This document shows positions 27,630 through 35,910 of a DNA stretch of 64,000 nucleotides, piece by piece. The notes under the pieces were generated by a model that was given only the letters and a program-made list of their open reading frames with translations, had not been told where the DNA came from and ran no database searches. The stretch is taken from contig NZ_CP070225.1 of NCBI RefSeq assembly GCF_021631985.1, positions 6,634,001-6,698,000 on the forward strand. Reading direction: 5' to 3'. The translations under genes and the position numbers were made by a program. Each line of letters starts with the position of its first letter. Within the stretch, counting starts at the first letter, position 1. The DNA is from Sandaracinus amylolyticus. Lineage in GTDB: Bacteria > Myxococcota_A > Polyangia > Polyangiales > Sandaracinaceae.

Positions 27630-28076
27630 GTGACGAACGCGATCGGACGAGGCGTGGTGGTGGTGGCGCTGGTCGGTGCATGCGGAGCGTGCGAGAGCGC
27701 GGGCGAGAGCGCCTCGCTCGTGCACCGCGAGGCGCTCCTGGACGTGCACGAGTACGGCGTGACCGAGTGCCCGCAGGATCTCGGAGAGCTCGAGGTCGAG
27801 CTCGGCGCGGACGCGAGCGGGCCGGTCACGCTGTCGATCGCGGAGGACATCATCGCGGTCGACGTGCTCGAGCCCGAGCTCTTCTGGCCGATCAACGACG
27901 ACTGGTCGATCACCATCGAGCCCGGCGACGTGATGGTGTTCGCGGTGGAGTTCAACTGCGGCTCGATCGAGGACGTCGCGGGATCGATCGAGCTCGTGCT
28001 CACGCCGCTCCGTGGAGGAGCGCCCCTCGACAGCGCGTCGATCCCGATCGCCGTCGATGTGCAGGGAGCACCGTAG
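27630..28076 (+). CDS. Small secreted lipoprotein, function unknown
   Basis: 148 aa from a GTG. MTNAIGRGVVVVALVGAC gives a probable lipobox VGAC (Cys18) with a second Cys at 21. The mature part is acidic and likely all-beta (VTLSIAEDIIAVDVLEPELFWPIND, WSITIEPGDVMVFAVEFNC). No family recognised. Upstream bases are GGGGGTGGGCA, a weak ribosome site. It precedes another small lipoprotein gene by 110 bases. Confidence 0.65.
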   Translation: MTNAIGRGVVVVALVGACGACESAGESASLVHREALLDVHEYGVTECPQDLGELEVELGADASGPVTLSIAEDIIAVDVLEPELFWPINDDWSITIEPGDVMVFAVEFNCGSIEDVAGSIELVLTPLRGGAPLDSASIPIAVDVQGAP

Positions 28077-28186
28077 GACGCGACACGCGATGTGGGCCGC
28101 GGCCCTCGAGTGTGGTTCGCTCGAAGTGGAGGTTTTCACTACCGCGCCAGCACCTACCTGCATGTCAGCGCGGGAGGCGCGACGAC

Positions 28187-28765
28187 ATGAAGCGAATGAT
28201 CGGTGTGATGGCCGGAGTGATCGCTCTCGTGGGTTGTACCAGCGACCCGGACACCGGAAGAGTGGGCGCGGCCCACCTGCAAGTCGACGCCGGGCAGAAA
28301 GAAGAGGACGCAGGGCGGCGAGAGGACGCAGGCCCCCCGCCGGGTCTCTGCCGCATGACCGGCGGCGGACAGATCGACGTGGGCGAGGACCCCGATTCGT
28401 TCGGTGGCAACGCGGCGCCTCGGCGCGGCGACTTCACCGGAGAGTGGAACCACGTGACCCACGAGGGGCAGCACTTCCACGGGCACACGATCAACTTCGT
28501 CGCGTGCTTCGTGAACGCGAACGACGAGGAGCCGCCGGAGGCCGGGTTCGCCGAGATCGTCTTCCGCGGTGAAGGCACGTTCGAGGGGGAGGACTGCACG
28601 TTCGAGGTCGAGGCGGAGGACCACGGCGAGGGCGCGAACGCGCCGGCTCGTGACGAGTACACGATCCGGATCGACTGCCCCACGACGGACTACGAGACGC
28701 CCGACGAGGAGGAGATCCTCCACGGCAACATCCAGATCCACCCGCTGCCGCCCGGCTTCCTGTGA
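28187..28765 (+). CDS. Lipoprotein with a TGGG/post-COAP-1-like domain
   Basis: 192 aa. GGGAGG lies about 10 bases before the ATG. MKRMIGVMAGVIALVGC gives lipobox LVGC (Cys17), followed by an EEDAGRREDAG spacer. The mature part begins CRMTGGGQIDVGEDPDSFGGN and continues with many His/Asp residues (THEGQHFHGHTINF) and RIDCPTTDYE. The opening TGGG motif and layout recall the post-COAP-1 domain; that assignment is tentative. It is convergent with the kinase gene. Confidence 0.7.
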   Translation: MKRMIGVMAGVIALVGCTSDPDTGRVGAAHLQVDAGQKEEDAGRREDAGPPPGLCRMTGGGQIDVGEDPDSFGGNAAPRRGDFTGEWNHVTHEGQHFHGHTINFVACFVNANDEEPPEAGFAEIVFRGEGTFEGEDCTFEVEAEDHGEGANAPARDEYTIRIDCPTTDYETPDEEEILHGNIQIHPLPPGFL

Positions 28766-28806
28766 TCGGATGCGCGTGAGGGCGGCGCCTCGCCCTCGAT
28801 CGTGAT

Positions 28807-28834
28807 CGGCCGTGCTCCTCGCGGAGCGCGGCCG
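28807..28834. terminator. Bidirectional hairpin between convergent genes
   Basis: CGGCCGTGCTCC pairs with GGAGCGCGGCCG (one mismatch) around a TCGC loop. It sits between the stops at 28765 and 28843 and can serve both genes. Confidence 0.6.
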
Positions 28835-28842
28835 TCACTCCT

Positions 28843-30603
28843 TCAGCCGATCGAGCCCGGACGCTGCAGCCCGCTCGCCGGCGTTCCTTCTTGCTCGAGG
28901 CGCTGCATCAGATCGCCGAGCTCGCGCCGCGCGCGCAGCGGCGTCAGGAAGCGCGTCGCGAGCTCCATGAGTCGCTTGTCGAGCGCGTCGATCTCCCGCC
29001 CGGCGTGCTCCAGCGCCTGCTCGAGCGACTTGCGATCCTGCTCGAAGCTCGACTCGAGACGATCGAGCTGACCGCGGATCGCCTCGGTCTGGAACTGGAG
29101 GTCCTTCACCTCGCGCTGCTTGCTCTCGACCCACTCTCGCGCTCGCTGCGCGGTGCCATGCGCGAGCAGCCATCGATCGAGCGCGTCGGCGAGCTCGCGG
29201 TGCGCGACGACCAGCGCCTGCGAGGGCGCGCTCGCCTCGTTCAGCCCGAAGCTCGCCGCGAGCTTGCGATGCGCGTCGCGATACACGCGCTCGGCGCTGC
29301 GCTCCGCGTCGAAGTACGGCGAGACCTCCTGGTGCGCGGTCCGCGCGGCCTCGCGCGCCGACGAGAGATCGGTGCCGAGCACGTTCATCGCGTGGCCGAG
29401 GCGCTGGCGTCCTTCGCGCGCCATCGCCTCCATCGACTCGAGCTTGCGCTGCTCCTTGAGGCCCGCCGATCGCAGCTCGTGCATGCGCCGGATCACCTCG
29501 CGGATCTCGCCCAACGATTGGCGCACATCGGGCGGCGCATCGCCGCGCGGATAGGCGCGCTCGAGCATCTGATCGAAGAGCGCGGTGCGCGCGGCCCAGC
29601 GCTCGAGCGTGGTCGGCGGCAGCGTCGGCGCCGCGGGACGCGGCAGCACGGACTGGTGCTCGGTGGGGAGCTCCGCAGCCTCCGCGGGCGCCATCGCCGC
29701 GAGCTCCTTCTCGACCTGGTGCGCGTCGACCGGGCGATCCTCGGGACGCTTCGCGAGCATCCGGAGGATCAGCTCCTCGAGACGTCGCGGCACGTTGGGC
29801 ACGAGCTCGCTCGGCTTCGGCGGCGTGGCCTGGAGGTGCAGGATCAGGAACGCGGGGATGTCGTCGGCCTGGAAGGGCAGGCGACCGGTGAGCATCTCGA
29901 AGAGCATCACGCCGAGCGCGTAGAGATCGGCGGAGGGCCCGGAGTCGATCGAGGTCACGCGCTCGGGCGCCATGTACTGCGGCGTGCCGAAGATCTGACC
30001 GGCGCTCGTGAGCCGCTGATCGTGCATCGAGCGCGCGATGCCGAAGTCGAGGATCTTCGCGACCGGCTTGCCACCGGCGCCGCGCGAGACGAACACGTTC
30101 TCGGGCTTGAGGTCGCGGTGCAGCACGCCGAAGTCGTGGGCACGCGCGAGGCCGCGCGCGATCTGCAGGCCGAGCGTGCACACCTGCGGCGCGGCCATCG
30201 GCCCGTTCGCGATCATCCGATCGAGCGGCGCACCGTCGAGCAGCTCCATCACGAGATACGACGTGCCGTCGTCGGTCTCGCCGTAGTCGTGGATCTCGAT
30301 GATGTTCGGGTGCGCGATCGCCGCCGCGTTCTTCGCCTCGCGGCGGAAGCGCTCCTTGAGCGCCGCGTCGCGCGAGAGCTGCGGGTTCATGATCTTCACC
30401 GCGACCGGGCGATCGACGAGCGCGTTGCGCGCGCGATAGACGACCGCCATCCCGCCTTCGCCGAGCGCCTTCTCGATGTGATAGCGGCCGCCGAGCAGCG
30501 TCCCGATGCGCTCGTCGGCGAGCGTCTCGAGCACGGTGTTGTCGACGAGGCAGCGCGAGTCGGCGTCGGTGTACTTGAGCTGACAGGCAGGGCAGATCTT
30601 CAT
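28843..30603 (-). CDS. Hanks-type Ser/Thr protein kinase with zinc-ribbon N-terminus and coiled-coil C-terminus
   Basis: 586 aa. The start MKICPACQLKYTDADSRCLVD looks like a partial zinc ribbon (CPAC plus a later Cys). The kinase domain (about residues 38-300) has GEGGMAVVY, the ATP Lys70 in VAVKIM, HRDLKPEN (Asp164), DFG (Asp186) and YMAPERV, so it should be active. Residues of about 350-570 are long charged helices predicted to form coiled coils, replacing the membrane helix of many such kinases. It is probably a soluble signalling kinase. It diverges from the CY-repeat lipoprotein gene. Confidence 0.93.
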   Translation of the reverse strand: MKICPACQLKYTDADSRCLVDNTVLETLADERIGTLLGGRYHIEKALGEGGMAVVYRARNALVDRPVAVKIMNPQLSRDAALKERFRREAKNAAAIAHPNIIEIHDYGETDDGTSYLVMELLDGAPLDRMIANGPMAAPQVCTLGLQIARGLARAHDFGVLHRDLKPENVFVSRGAGGKPVAKILDFGIARSMHDQRLTSAGQIFGTPQYMAPERVTSIDSGPSADLYALGVMLFEMLTGRLPFQADDIPAFLILHLQATPPKPSELVPNVPRRLEELILRMLAKRPEDRPVDAHQVEKELAAMAPAEAAELPTEHQSVLPRPAAPTLPPTTLERWAARTALFDQMLERAYPRGDAPPDVRQSLGEIREVIRRMHELRSAGLKEQRKLESMEAMAREGRQRLGHAMNVLGTDLSSAREAARTAHQEVSPYFDAERSAERVYRDAHRKLAASFGLNEASAPSQALVVAHRELADALDRWLLAHGTAQRAREWVESKQREVKDLQFQTEAIRGQLDRLESSFEQDRKSLEQALEHAGREIDALDKRLMELATRFLTPLRARRELGDLMQRLEQEGTPASGLQRPGSIG

Positions 30604-30760
30604 CGCGCTTCCCTCGCCGCGCGATTGTACCGGAGCAGCGCGTCTCGAGCGCGCAGGCCACGACGCGGCGATCGCGGCGCCGCGCCACGCACGAACACCA
30701 GCGATCCTCGGAGTTTCGCGATGTACGTGGCTGGCGGGCCCGTTGCTTGTTGGTGACCTC

Positions 30761-31282
30761 ATGACCTCTCGCGCACCGCTCGCGATCGCGCTCGCGCTCG
30801 TCGTCGTGCCCGGGGCGATCTCGCTGTCCGGCTGCTCGGCTTGTGGGCCGCCGCAGTCGGCCGCGGCGCAGGACGAGGTGGTCGCGGAGCTCGACGGCGG
30901 CGTCGTGCAGCGCACGGTGATCGTGCCGATCCCGGTGCCGGCGCCGGAGGAGCGCCCTGCGCCCGAGCCGGACGCGCCGGCCAACTGTTACGAGGTCGCG
31001 GCGAGCCGCACGAGCCTCACCGACCAGCAGATCGCGCAGCTCTGCGGCGGCGCGTGGTCGTCGGCGCCGATCGAGTGCTACCTCGAAGCGCGAGACCGGC
31101 TGACGATCACCGATCCCCAGCGCATCGGCCTGTGTCGCTGCGCGGAGTCGACCGCGCCGGTCGACTGCTACCGCCGGCTGCAGCGCTCGCGCGCGCTCAC
31201 CGACGTCCAGGTCGAAGCGCTGTGCGCCCCGGTGATCGCGCTCGGCCTCCTCGACAACTGCCGCCCGGTCGGCGGCTTCTGA
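30761..31282 (+). CDS. Lipoprotein with three Cys-Tyr repeats
   Basis: 173 aa. MTSRAPLAIALALVVVPGAISLSGC gives lipobox LSGC (Cys25). After a Pro-rich linker there are three related units of about 38 residues: CYEVAASRTSLTDQQIAQLC, CYLEARDRLTITDPQRIGLC and CYRRLQRSRALTDVQVEALC. Each has CY at the start, an LT(D) turn and a closing Cys, so each is probably a small disulphide-closed helical module. I know of no assigned function. The stop codon lies in the loop of a terminator hairpin. Confidence 0.75.
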   Translation: MTSRAPLAIALALVVVPGAISLSGCSACGPPQSAAAQDEVVAELDGGVVQRTVIVPIPVPAPEERPAPEPDAPANCYEVAASRTSLTDQQIAQLCGGAWSSAPIECYLEARDRLTITDPQRIGLCRCAESTAPVDCYRRLQRSRALTDVQVEALCAPVIALGLLDNCRPVGGF

Positions 31283-31292
31283 AGAAGCCTCC
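31271..31292 (+). terminator. Terminator whose loop contains the stop codon
   Basis: GGCTTC (31274-31279) pairs with GAAGCC (31284-31289) and the stem extends by two more pairs after one mismatch. The TGAA loop holds the stop codon of the lipoprotein gene. The following bases are unusually T-rich for this genome (CTTCCTAACTTCCTGCTC). Confidence 0.55.
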
Positions 31293-31355
31293 TGCCTTCC
31301 TAACTTCCTGCTCTCCTTAGAAATTCCCGGATCTCTCGAGGGTCATCCTCCAGAA

Positions 31356-31388
31356 AGAAAGTGACCGCTCACTTTCTTCTGCTAGCCT
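31356..31388 (+). promoter_or_regulatory. TetR operator and promoter
   Basis: AGAAAGTGA-CCGC-TCACTTTCT (31356-31377) is a perfect inverted repeat with 9-base arms. TAGCCT at 31383-31388 may be the -10 box, and GTGACC at 31361-31366 with a 16-base spacer a -35-like element inside the operator. Binding there would block transcription of the TetR gene and of the hydroxylase gene behind it. Confidence 0.65.
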
Positions 31389-31394
31389 GACGGC

Positions 31395-32045
31395 GTGCTC
31401 CAAGCGCCGCAGCAGGCCCGTGCGATCGCCACCCGTGCTCGCCTGATCGAGGCGGCGAGCACGCTCCTCGTCGAAGAAGGTCTGCGCGGCACCACCACGT
31501 CTGCCGTCGCGGCGCGCGCGCAGGTCTCGCAGGGCGCGCTCTTCAAGCACTTCCCCACCAAGCTCGATCTGCTCGCGGCGTGCGTCGAAGCGGTGCTCGC
31601 CTCGCTGGTCGACGCGTTCCGCGACGCGCTCCCCGGGCGCACCCCCGCCGATCTCGACGCGCGCCTCCGCGTCGGCGTCGCCGCGCTCTGGAAGGTGTTC
31701 CGCCTGCCCGCGATGCAGGGCCTCTTCGAGGTCTATCTCGCGGCGCGCACCGATCCCGAGCTCGGCCGCGCGCTCGAGCCGCTGCTCGCCGCGCACAACG
31801 CGAACATCCAGCGCGAGGCGCGCGAGCTCCTGCCCGAGCTCGCGTCGCACCCGGGGCTCGCGAGCGGTGTCGACGCGGTCGTCTACGCGATGCAGGGCGT
31901 CGCGCTCGGCGTGTTCTCGAACGACGAGCGGCGCGAGCGCGAGCACCTCGCGTTCTTCGAGCGCCTCGCGGTGCACGAGCTCGCGGCGGCGGTCGAGCCG
32001 GAAGCGCAGTCGAAGACGGGCTCGCGAGCCCGGCGGAGGGGGTGA
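31395..32045 (+). CDS. TetR/AcrR family transcriptional regulator
   Basis: 216 aa from a GTG start 17 bases after the operator. The N-terminal helix-turn-helix is GTTTSAVAARAQVSQGALFKHFPTKLDLL. The C-terminal domain contains WKVFRLPAMQGLFEVYLAARTDPEL, like TetR proteins that sense lipids or hydrophobic ligands. It overlaps the next gene by one base (TGATG). It probably represses itself and the hydroxylase, and its ligand may be the hydroxylase substrate. Confidence 0.9.
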   Translation: MLQAPQQARAIATRARLIEAASTLLVEEGLRGTTTSAVAARAQVSQGALFKHFPTKLDLLAACVEAVLASLVDAFRDALPGRTPADLDARLRVGVAALWKVFRLPAMQGLFEVYLAARTDPELGRALEPLLAAHNANIQREARELLPELASHPGLASGVDAVVYAMQGVALGVFSNDERREREHLAFFERLAVHELAAAVEPEAQSKTGSRARRRG

Positions 32046-32923
32046 TGTCGACGCTCATCTACTACGCGATCCCCGCGTTCATCCTCACGGTCGCGCTCGA
32101 GTGGGTCTACGCGCGCAAGCTCGTCCGCGAGGGCGCGAGCGTCCGCGGCTACGAGACGAAGGACACGTTCGCGAGCCTCACGATGGGCGTCGGCAACGTG
32201 CTCATCGCGGGCGTCGTGAAGATCGGCGTGATCGCGCTCTGGCTCTTCCTCTACGAGCACCGGATCTTCGATCTGCCGATCGACGCGTGGTGGGTCTGGC
32301 TGCTGCTCTTCGTGAGCGAGGACTTCTGTTACTACTGGTTCCATCGAGTGAGCCACGAGTCGCGCTTCTTCTGGGCGGCGCACGTCAATCATCACTCGAG
32401 CACGCACTACAACCTCTCGACCGCGCTGCGGCAGTCGTGGACGACGCCGTTCACCGGGATCGTGTTCTGGCTCCCGCTTCCGCTGCTCGGGTTCCACCCC
32501 GGGATGATCCTGGTGCAGCAGGCGATCTCGCTGCTCTACCAGTACTGGCTGCACGTCGAGTGGCTGCCCAAGCTCGGGCCCTTCGAGTGGATCTTCAACT
32601 CGCCCTCGCACCATCGCGTGCACCACGGGCGCAACGTGAAGTACCTCGACCGCAACCACGGCGGGATCCTGATCATCTGGGATCGTCTGTTCGGCACGTT
32701 CGAGCCCGAGGCCGAGACGCCGGACTACGGGCTCACCAAGAACCTCGAGACGTTCCACCCGGTGAAGATCGCGTTCCACGAGTGGCTCGCGATCGCGCGC
32801 GACGTGGTCCGCGCACGCTCGCTGCGGGACGCGCTCGGCTACGTGTTCGGCCCGCCGGGTTGGGCGCCCGGTGGACGCGGCGAGACCAGCGCCGTGCTGC
32901 GCGCGCGACTGGCGCGCTCGTAG
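32045..32923 (+). CDS. Fatty acid hydroxylase/sterol desaturase family membrane enzyme
   Basis: 292 aa. Several membrane helices carry the di-iron His boxes HRVSHE, HVNHHSS and HHRVHHG, the signature of the fatty acid hydroxylase superfamily. The sequence SSTHYNLSTALRQSW resembles the alkylglycerol-monooxygenase/carotenoid-hydroxylase-like branch. It should insert oxygen into a lipid in the membrane. It is translated with the TetR gene. Its TAG is followed without gap by the stop of the convergent gene. Confidence 0.9.
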   Translation: MSTLIYYAIPAFILTVALEWVYARKLVREGASVRGYETKDTFASLTMGVGNVLIAGVVKIGVIALWLFLYEHRIFDLPIDAWWVWLLLFVSEDFCYYWFHRVSHESRFFWAAHVNHHSSTHYNLSTALRQSWTTPFTGIVFWLPLPLLGFHPGMILVQQAISLLYQYWLHVEWLPKLGPFEWIFNSPSHHRVHHGRNVKYLDRNHGGILIIWDRLFGTFEPEAETPDYGLTKNLETFHPVKIAFHEWLAIARDVVRARSLRDALGYVFGPPGWAPGGRGETSAVLRARLARS

Positions 32924-33601
32924 TCAGAACACCATCACCGCGCCCTGCGCGGAGAGCGACACGATCGCGGCGACGCCGAGGAAGAGGTGCGTCGCGCTGA
33001 GCGCCTGCATCGCATCGAAATGCTGGCTCCGCTCGATGCCGAACCAGTCGTCGGCGTTCGAGATGAAGAGCCTGAGGAGCGCCTGCGCGATGATCAACGA
33101 CGTCGTCGCGATGCGCAGCGTGCGATGGACGCGGATGCGCCGGCCGCGTGCGTCGTCCTGATCGCCGAGGTGCAGCGGGTCGGGCATGAACATCCCGAGC
33201 ATCGACGTGGTCACGTAGAGCGTCGTCGTGATGCCGCCCGCGATCGCGTGGGGCCACACCGTGCCCTCGCAGTAGCCGTTCCACACCGCGGTGCCCTGCG
33301 CGCACGGCGTGTCCTCGTAGGACGCCGCGAACCCGTAGCGATCGTGGAAGCTGATCGCGCCGAGGATGGCGGTGGTCGTGAGCGACAACCACGCGGCGAT
33401 GCCGAGCCCGGTCATCCAGTCGGCCATCGTCTCGCGCACGCCGAGCAGATGACGGAGCCGCTGCGCGTCCTGATCGGCGCTCGCGACGGCCTCGATGGCC
33501 GGCGCTGGATCCTGCGCGGCGGCAGCGGGCGTCGCGAGGACGATCGAGAGCGCCATGACGAGCGCGGTACAATTCGTGGAGCGCACGATGAACAGAGTCA
33601 T
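32924..33601 (-). CDS. Membrane protein with signal peptide, function unknown
   Basis: 225 aa. The signal peptide ends near ATPAAAAQ, followed by a short polar region and about four membrane helices (GLGIAAWLSLTTTAILGAI, AIAGGITTTLYVTTSMLGMF, TLRIATTSLIIAQALLRLF, ATHLFLGVAAIVSLSAQG). Conserved His residues in the helices might bind haem, which is speculation. No family recognised. Its stop abuts that of the hydroxylase gene. Confidence 0.65.
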   Translation of the reverse strand: MTLFIVRSTNCTALVMALSIVLATPAAAAQDPAPAIEAVASADQDAQRLRHLLGVRETMADWMTGLGIAAWLSLTTTAILGAISFHDRYGFAASYEDTPCAQGTAVWNGYCEGTVWPHAIAGGITTTLYVTTSMLGMFMPDPLHLGDQDDARGRRIRVHRTLRIATTSLIIAQALLRLFISNADDWFGIERSQHFDAMQALSATHLFLGVAAIVSLSAQGAVMVF

Positions 33602-33693
33602 CGCCGCGTCGGATCCATCCGCAACTGAGGCGCATGCGTGCGACCGGAGCCACGGACGTGCGCGCGTCTCGCGTCGCGTACCGAGGCGATCGA

Positions 33694-34173
33694 TCACGCG
33701 CTGCCGGGATGCTCGATGGACGGCCTCGGGATGTGCGGGATCGGCTCGGGCCAGAGGCGCCGCAGCTCTTCGGGCAAGAGGTGCCGCACCTTGCGGACCT
33801 CGCCCTCGTCGATGCGATCGTTGAGGAGCTCGAACGCGGCGAGCATCACGTCGCGGGGCGCGGCCGCGAGCCCGCTGCTCAGCTCCTTGCTCACGTGATC
33901 GTAGAGCTCGTCGGGCGTGCGCATCGCGTGGGGCGTGTGGCTCGGCACCCAGCCCTCGTAGTACGCGCCGCGCAGCAACATCGGCAGCTGCGCCGCGAGC
34001 GCGACCGCCTCGGCGACCGGGAGGCGATCCCGAATCGCGTGCAAGGCCGCGCGCAAGCAGCGATACGCGAGCGGCGGGTGCAGCTGTCCGAGGTAGTCGG
34101 CGTACTCGTTGATCCACTGGTGGGTCGCCTGGATCGTGGTCTCGAACGCGTCGATCGTGCGGTTCGTCTGCAT
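33694..34173 (-). CDS. DUF2267 family protein
   Basis: 159 aa. The block LAYRCLRAALHAIRDRLPVAEAVALAAQLPMLLRGAYYEGW is the hallmark of DUF2267 (COG5502), small soluble helical proteins of unknown function. A C-terminal extension (VRKVRHLLPEELRRLWPEP) is longer than the minimal domain. No signal peptide. It stands alone between two minus-strand genes. Confidence 0.85.
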   Translation of the reverse strand: MQTNRTIDAFETTIQATHQWINEYADYLGQLHPPLAYRCLRAALHAIRDRLPVAEAVALAAQLPMLLRGAYYEGWVPSHTPHAMRTPDELYDHVSKELSSGLAAAPRDVMLAAFELLNDRIDEGEVRKVRHLLPEELRRLWPEPIPHIPRPSIEHPGSA

Positions 34174-34287
34174 GGCGCATCCCTCGTAGCGCGACGGAGC
34201 AAGCGGCGTGCGCTCTCGTCGCTGCGAAGGGGTCGCGCGAGGGAGCGTGAGGCGACGTCGCCGTGCGCCACGACGCGCGCACCGACG

Positions 34288-35367
34288 TCACGGCGAGGGC
34301 GTGACCACGCGGAAGATGCGGAACGGATCGGGCGGCGCGTCGCCGAGGTGGATCTGCGCGGTCGTGAAGTACATCTGGCCCTGGGGGCCGATCGCGAACG
34401 AGTCGGGCCACGCGATGCGCGGGTCCTGCACGACGATCTCGGGCGAGCCCTGGCCCGGCACGAAGGTGCGGATCGCGTCGTGCTCGAGCGACGTCAGCCA
34501 CACGCGTCCGTCGTGGAACTCGAGCCCGTCGGACGCGCCGGTCTCGCCCAGCACCTGGATGCGGCTCGCGATCGCCGCATCGTCGGCGTCGGGATCGCGC
34601 AGCACCTCGGTAGGCACGCGATAGAGCGTGCGCCCGCGCAGCGCCTGGAAGTAGAGCCAGCCTCCGTCCTCGTCGAGCGCGATGCCGTCCGCGTTCACCT
34701 CGCGCGAGAACGGGCGACCACCGATGCGCAGCGTGATGTCCTCGGCGTGCGTGCTCGGATGTCCGTCGAGCACGCGGCGCGTCAGGCCGCTCTCGAGATC
34801 GACGATCACCAGCGCGCCGTCGCCGGAGTCCGTGAGGTACGCGTGGTGGTGCGAGACGTCGATGCGCACGTCGTTGAGGTACGAGCTCGCGCTGACGATC
34901 GGCGGCGCGAACGAGTAGGTGCGCGGTGCCTCGTCGGTGTCCTCGGGGTCGTCGAACACGACGAGCTTGGGCGCACCCTCGATCACGCCCGCGAACCGCG
35001 GATTGCCGGGATCGAGCACCCAGAGCCGCCGCTCGCGATCGACGGTCACGCTCTGCACCGCGACCCAGTGGGTGCGCGGATCTTCACCGGGCTGCCACGC
35101 GTTCCAGCGCTCGTCGGGGTACGGGATCGGCGCGCCGCTCGGATCGAGCATCGCGACCGAGATCGGCACGTCGTCGCTCCACCGCGGATAGCTCACGTAG
35201 ACGCGACCCTCGGGGCGGATCGCGATGCCGGTCCAGCGCCGCGGCGACTCGGCGACGAGCTCGATCGTCGATTCCCGAGGTGGACGCGTCGGAGGCGGCG
35301 GGCTCGCGCCGCAGCCGGTGAGCGAGAGCGCGATCGAGACGGCGAGGGACCTTCGCATGCGGATCAT
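34288..35367 (-). CDS. Major royal jelly protein family lipoprotein (beta-propeller)
   Basis: 359 aa. MIRMRRSLAVSIALSLTGC gives lipobox LTGC (Cys19). Six-bladed-propeller motifs of the MRJP/yellow family are seen in WVAVQSVTVDRERRLWVLDPGNP, YLNDVRIDVSHHHAYLTDSG and WPDSFAIGPQGQMYFTTAQIH. Bacterial members have no firm function; binding of small molecules or lactonase-like activity is possible. The start overlaps the stop of the upstream gene by one base (TGATG), so the two are co-translated. Confidence 0.82.
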   Translation of the reverse strand: MIRMRRSLAVSIALSLTGCGASPPPPTRPPRESTIELVAESPRRWTGIAIRPEGRVYVSYPRWSDDVPISVAMLDPSGAPIPYPDERWNAWQPGEDPRTHWVAVQSVTVDRERRLWVLDPGNPRFAGVIEGAPKLVVFDDPEDTDEAPRTYSFAPPIVSASSYLNDVRIDVSHHHAYLTDSGDGALVIVDLESGLTRRVLDGHPSTHAEDITLRIGGRPFSREVNADGIALDEDGGWLYFQALRGRTLYRVPTEVLRDPDADDAAIASRIQVLGETGASDGLEFHDGRVWLTSLEHDAIRTFVPGQGSPEIVVQDPRIAWPDSFAIGPQGQMYFTTAQIHLGDAPPDPFRIFRVVTPSP

Positions 35368-35861
35368 CACTCCGTGACGTCGTGCGCCTTCTTCTTTTTG
35401 CGCTTCTTCTTGCGCCGATAAGGCGACGGATTGCCGAGATAGCTCCGGCCCGGGTCCACGAGAAGGTGCCCGCGCATCGCCTCGCGCCCGAGCAGCATGC
35501 GGAAGCCCATCACGTCGCGCCGCGTGAGCGTGACCTCGATCTCCCAGAGCACCCCGCGGATCTCGATCGGCGTGCGGATCACCGGGCGGAGCTGCTGATC
35601 GCCGTGGCTCGAGCGGATCAAGCGCTCGTCGATCATCTCCGCCTCGCAGCGCACCTCGAGCCCACGATCGCGCTGCAGCGGGTGCACGACGAACGTGAGC
35701 ATCGGACGTCCGCGCGAGGTGAAGCGCTCGACGTCGTCGGCGTGCAGCGCGGAAGTGCGCGCACCGGTGTCGGTCTTGACCTTGATCGACTCGATGCCGA
35801 GCAAGGGCAGCGCGATCCACTCGCGCCAGCCGATCACCTGCACGCTCGCTCGATCGCTCAT
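35367..35861 (-). CDS. Retropepsin-like 'ATP-dependent zinc protease' family protein
   Basis: 164 aa starting MSDRASVQVIGWREWIALPLLGIESIKVKTDTGARTSALHA. KTDTGA is the aspartic-protease-like D-T-G motif of the COG4067 family, often found near RimK. RxxxLLGREAM in the C-terminal half also fits. The very basic tail (RRKKKRKKKKAHD) is unusual. A GGAGCG site precedes the ATG. It is the first gene of an operon with the MRJP lipoprotein. Confidence 0.82.
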   Translation of the reverse strand: MSDRASVQVIGWREWIALPLLGIESIKVKTDTGARTSALHADDVERFTSRGRPMLTFVVHPLQRDRGLEVRCEAEMIDERLIRSSHGDQQLRPVIRTPIEIRGVLWEIEVTLTRRDVMGFRMLLGREAMRGHLLVDPGRSYLGNPSPYRRKKKRKKKKAHDVTE

Positions 35862-35910
35862 CGACGCTCCGGAGCGAATACCACATCGCGCATCGAGTAC
35901 GCTCGCGCGC

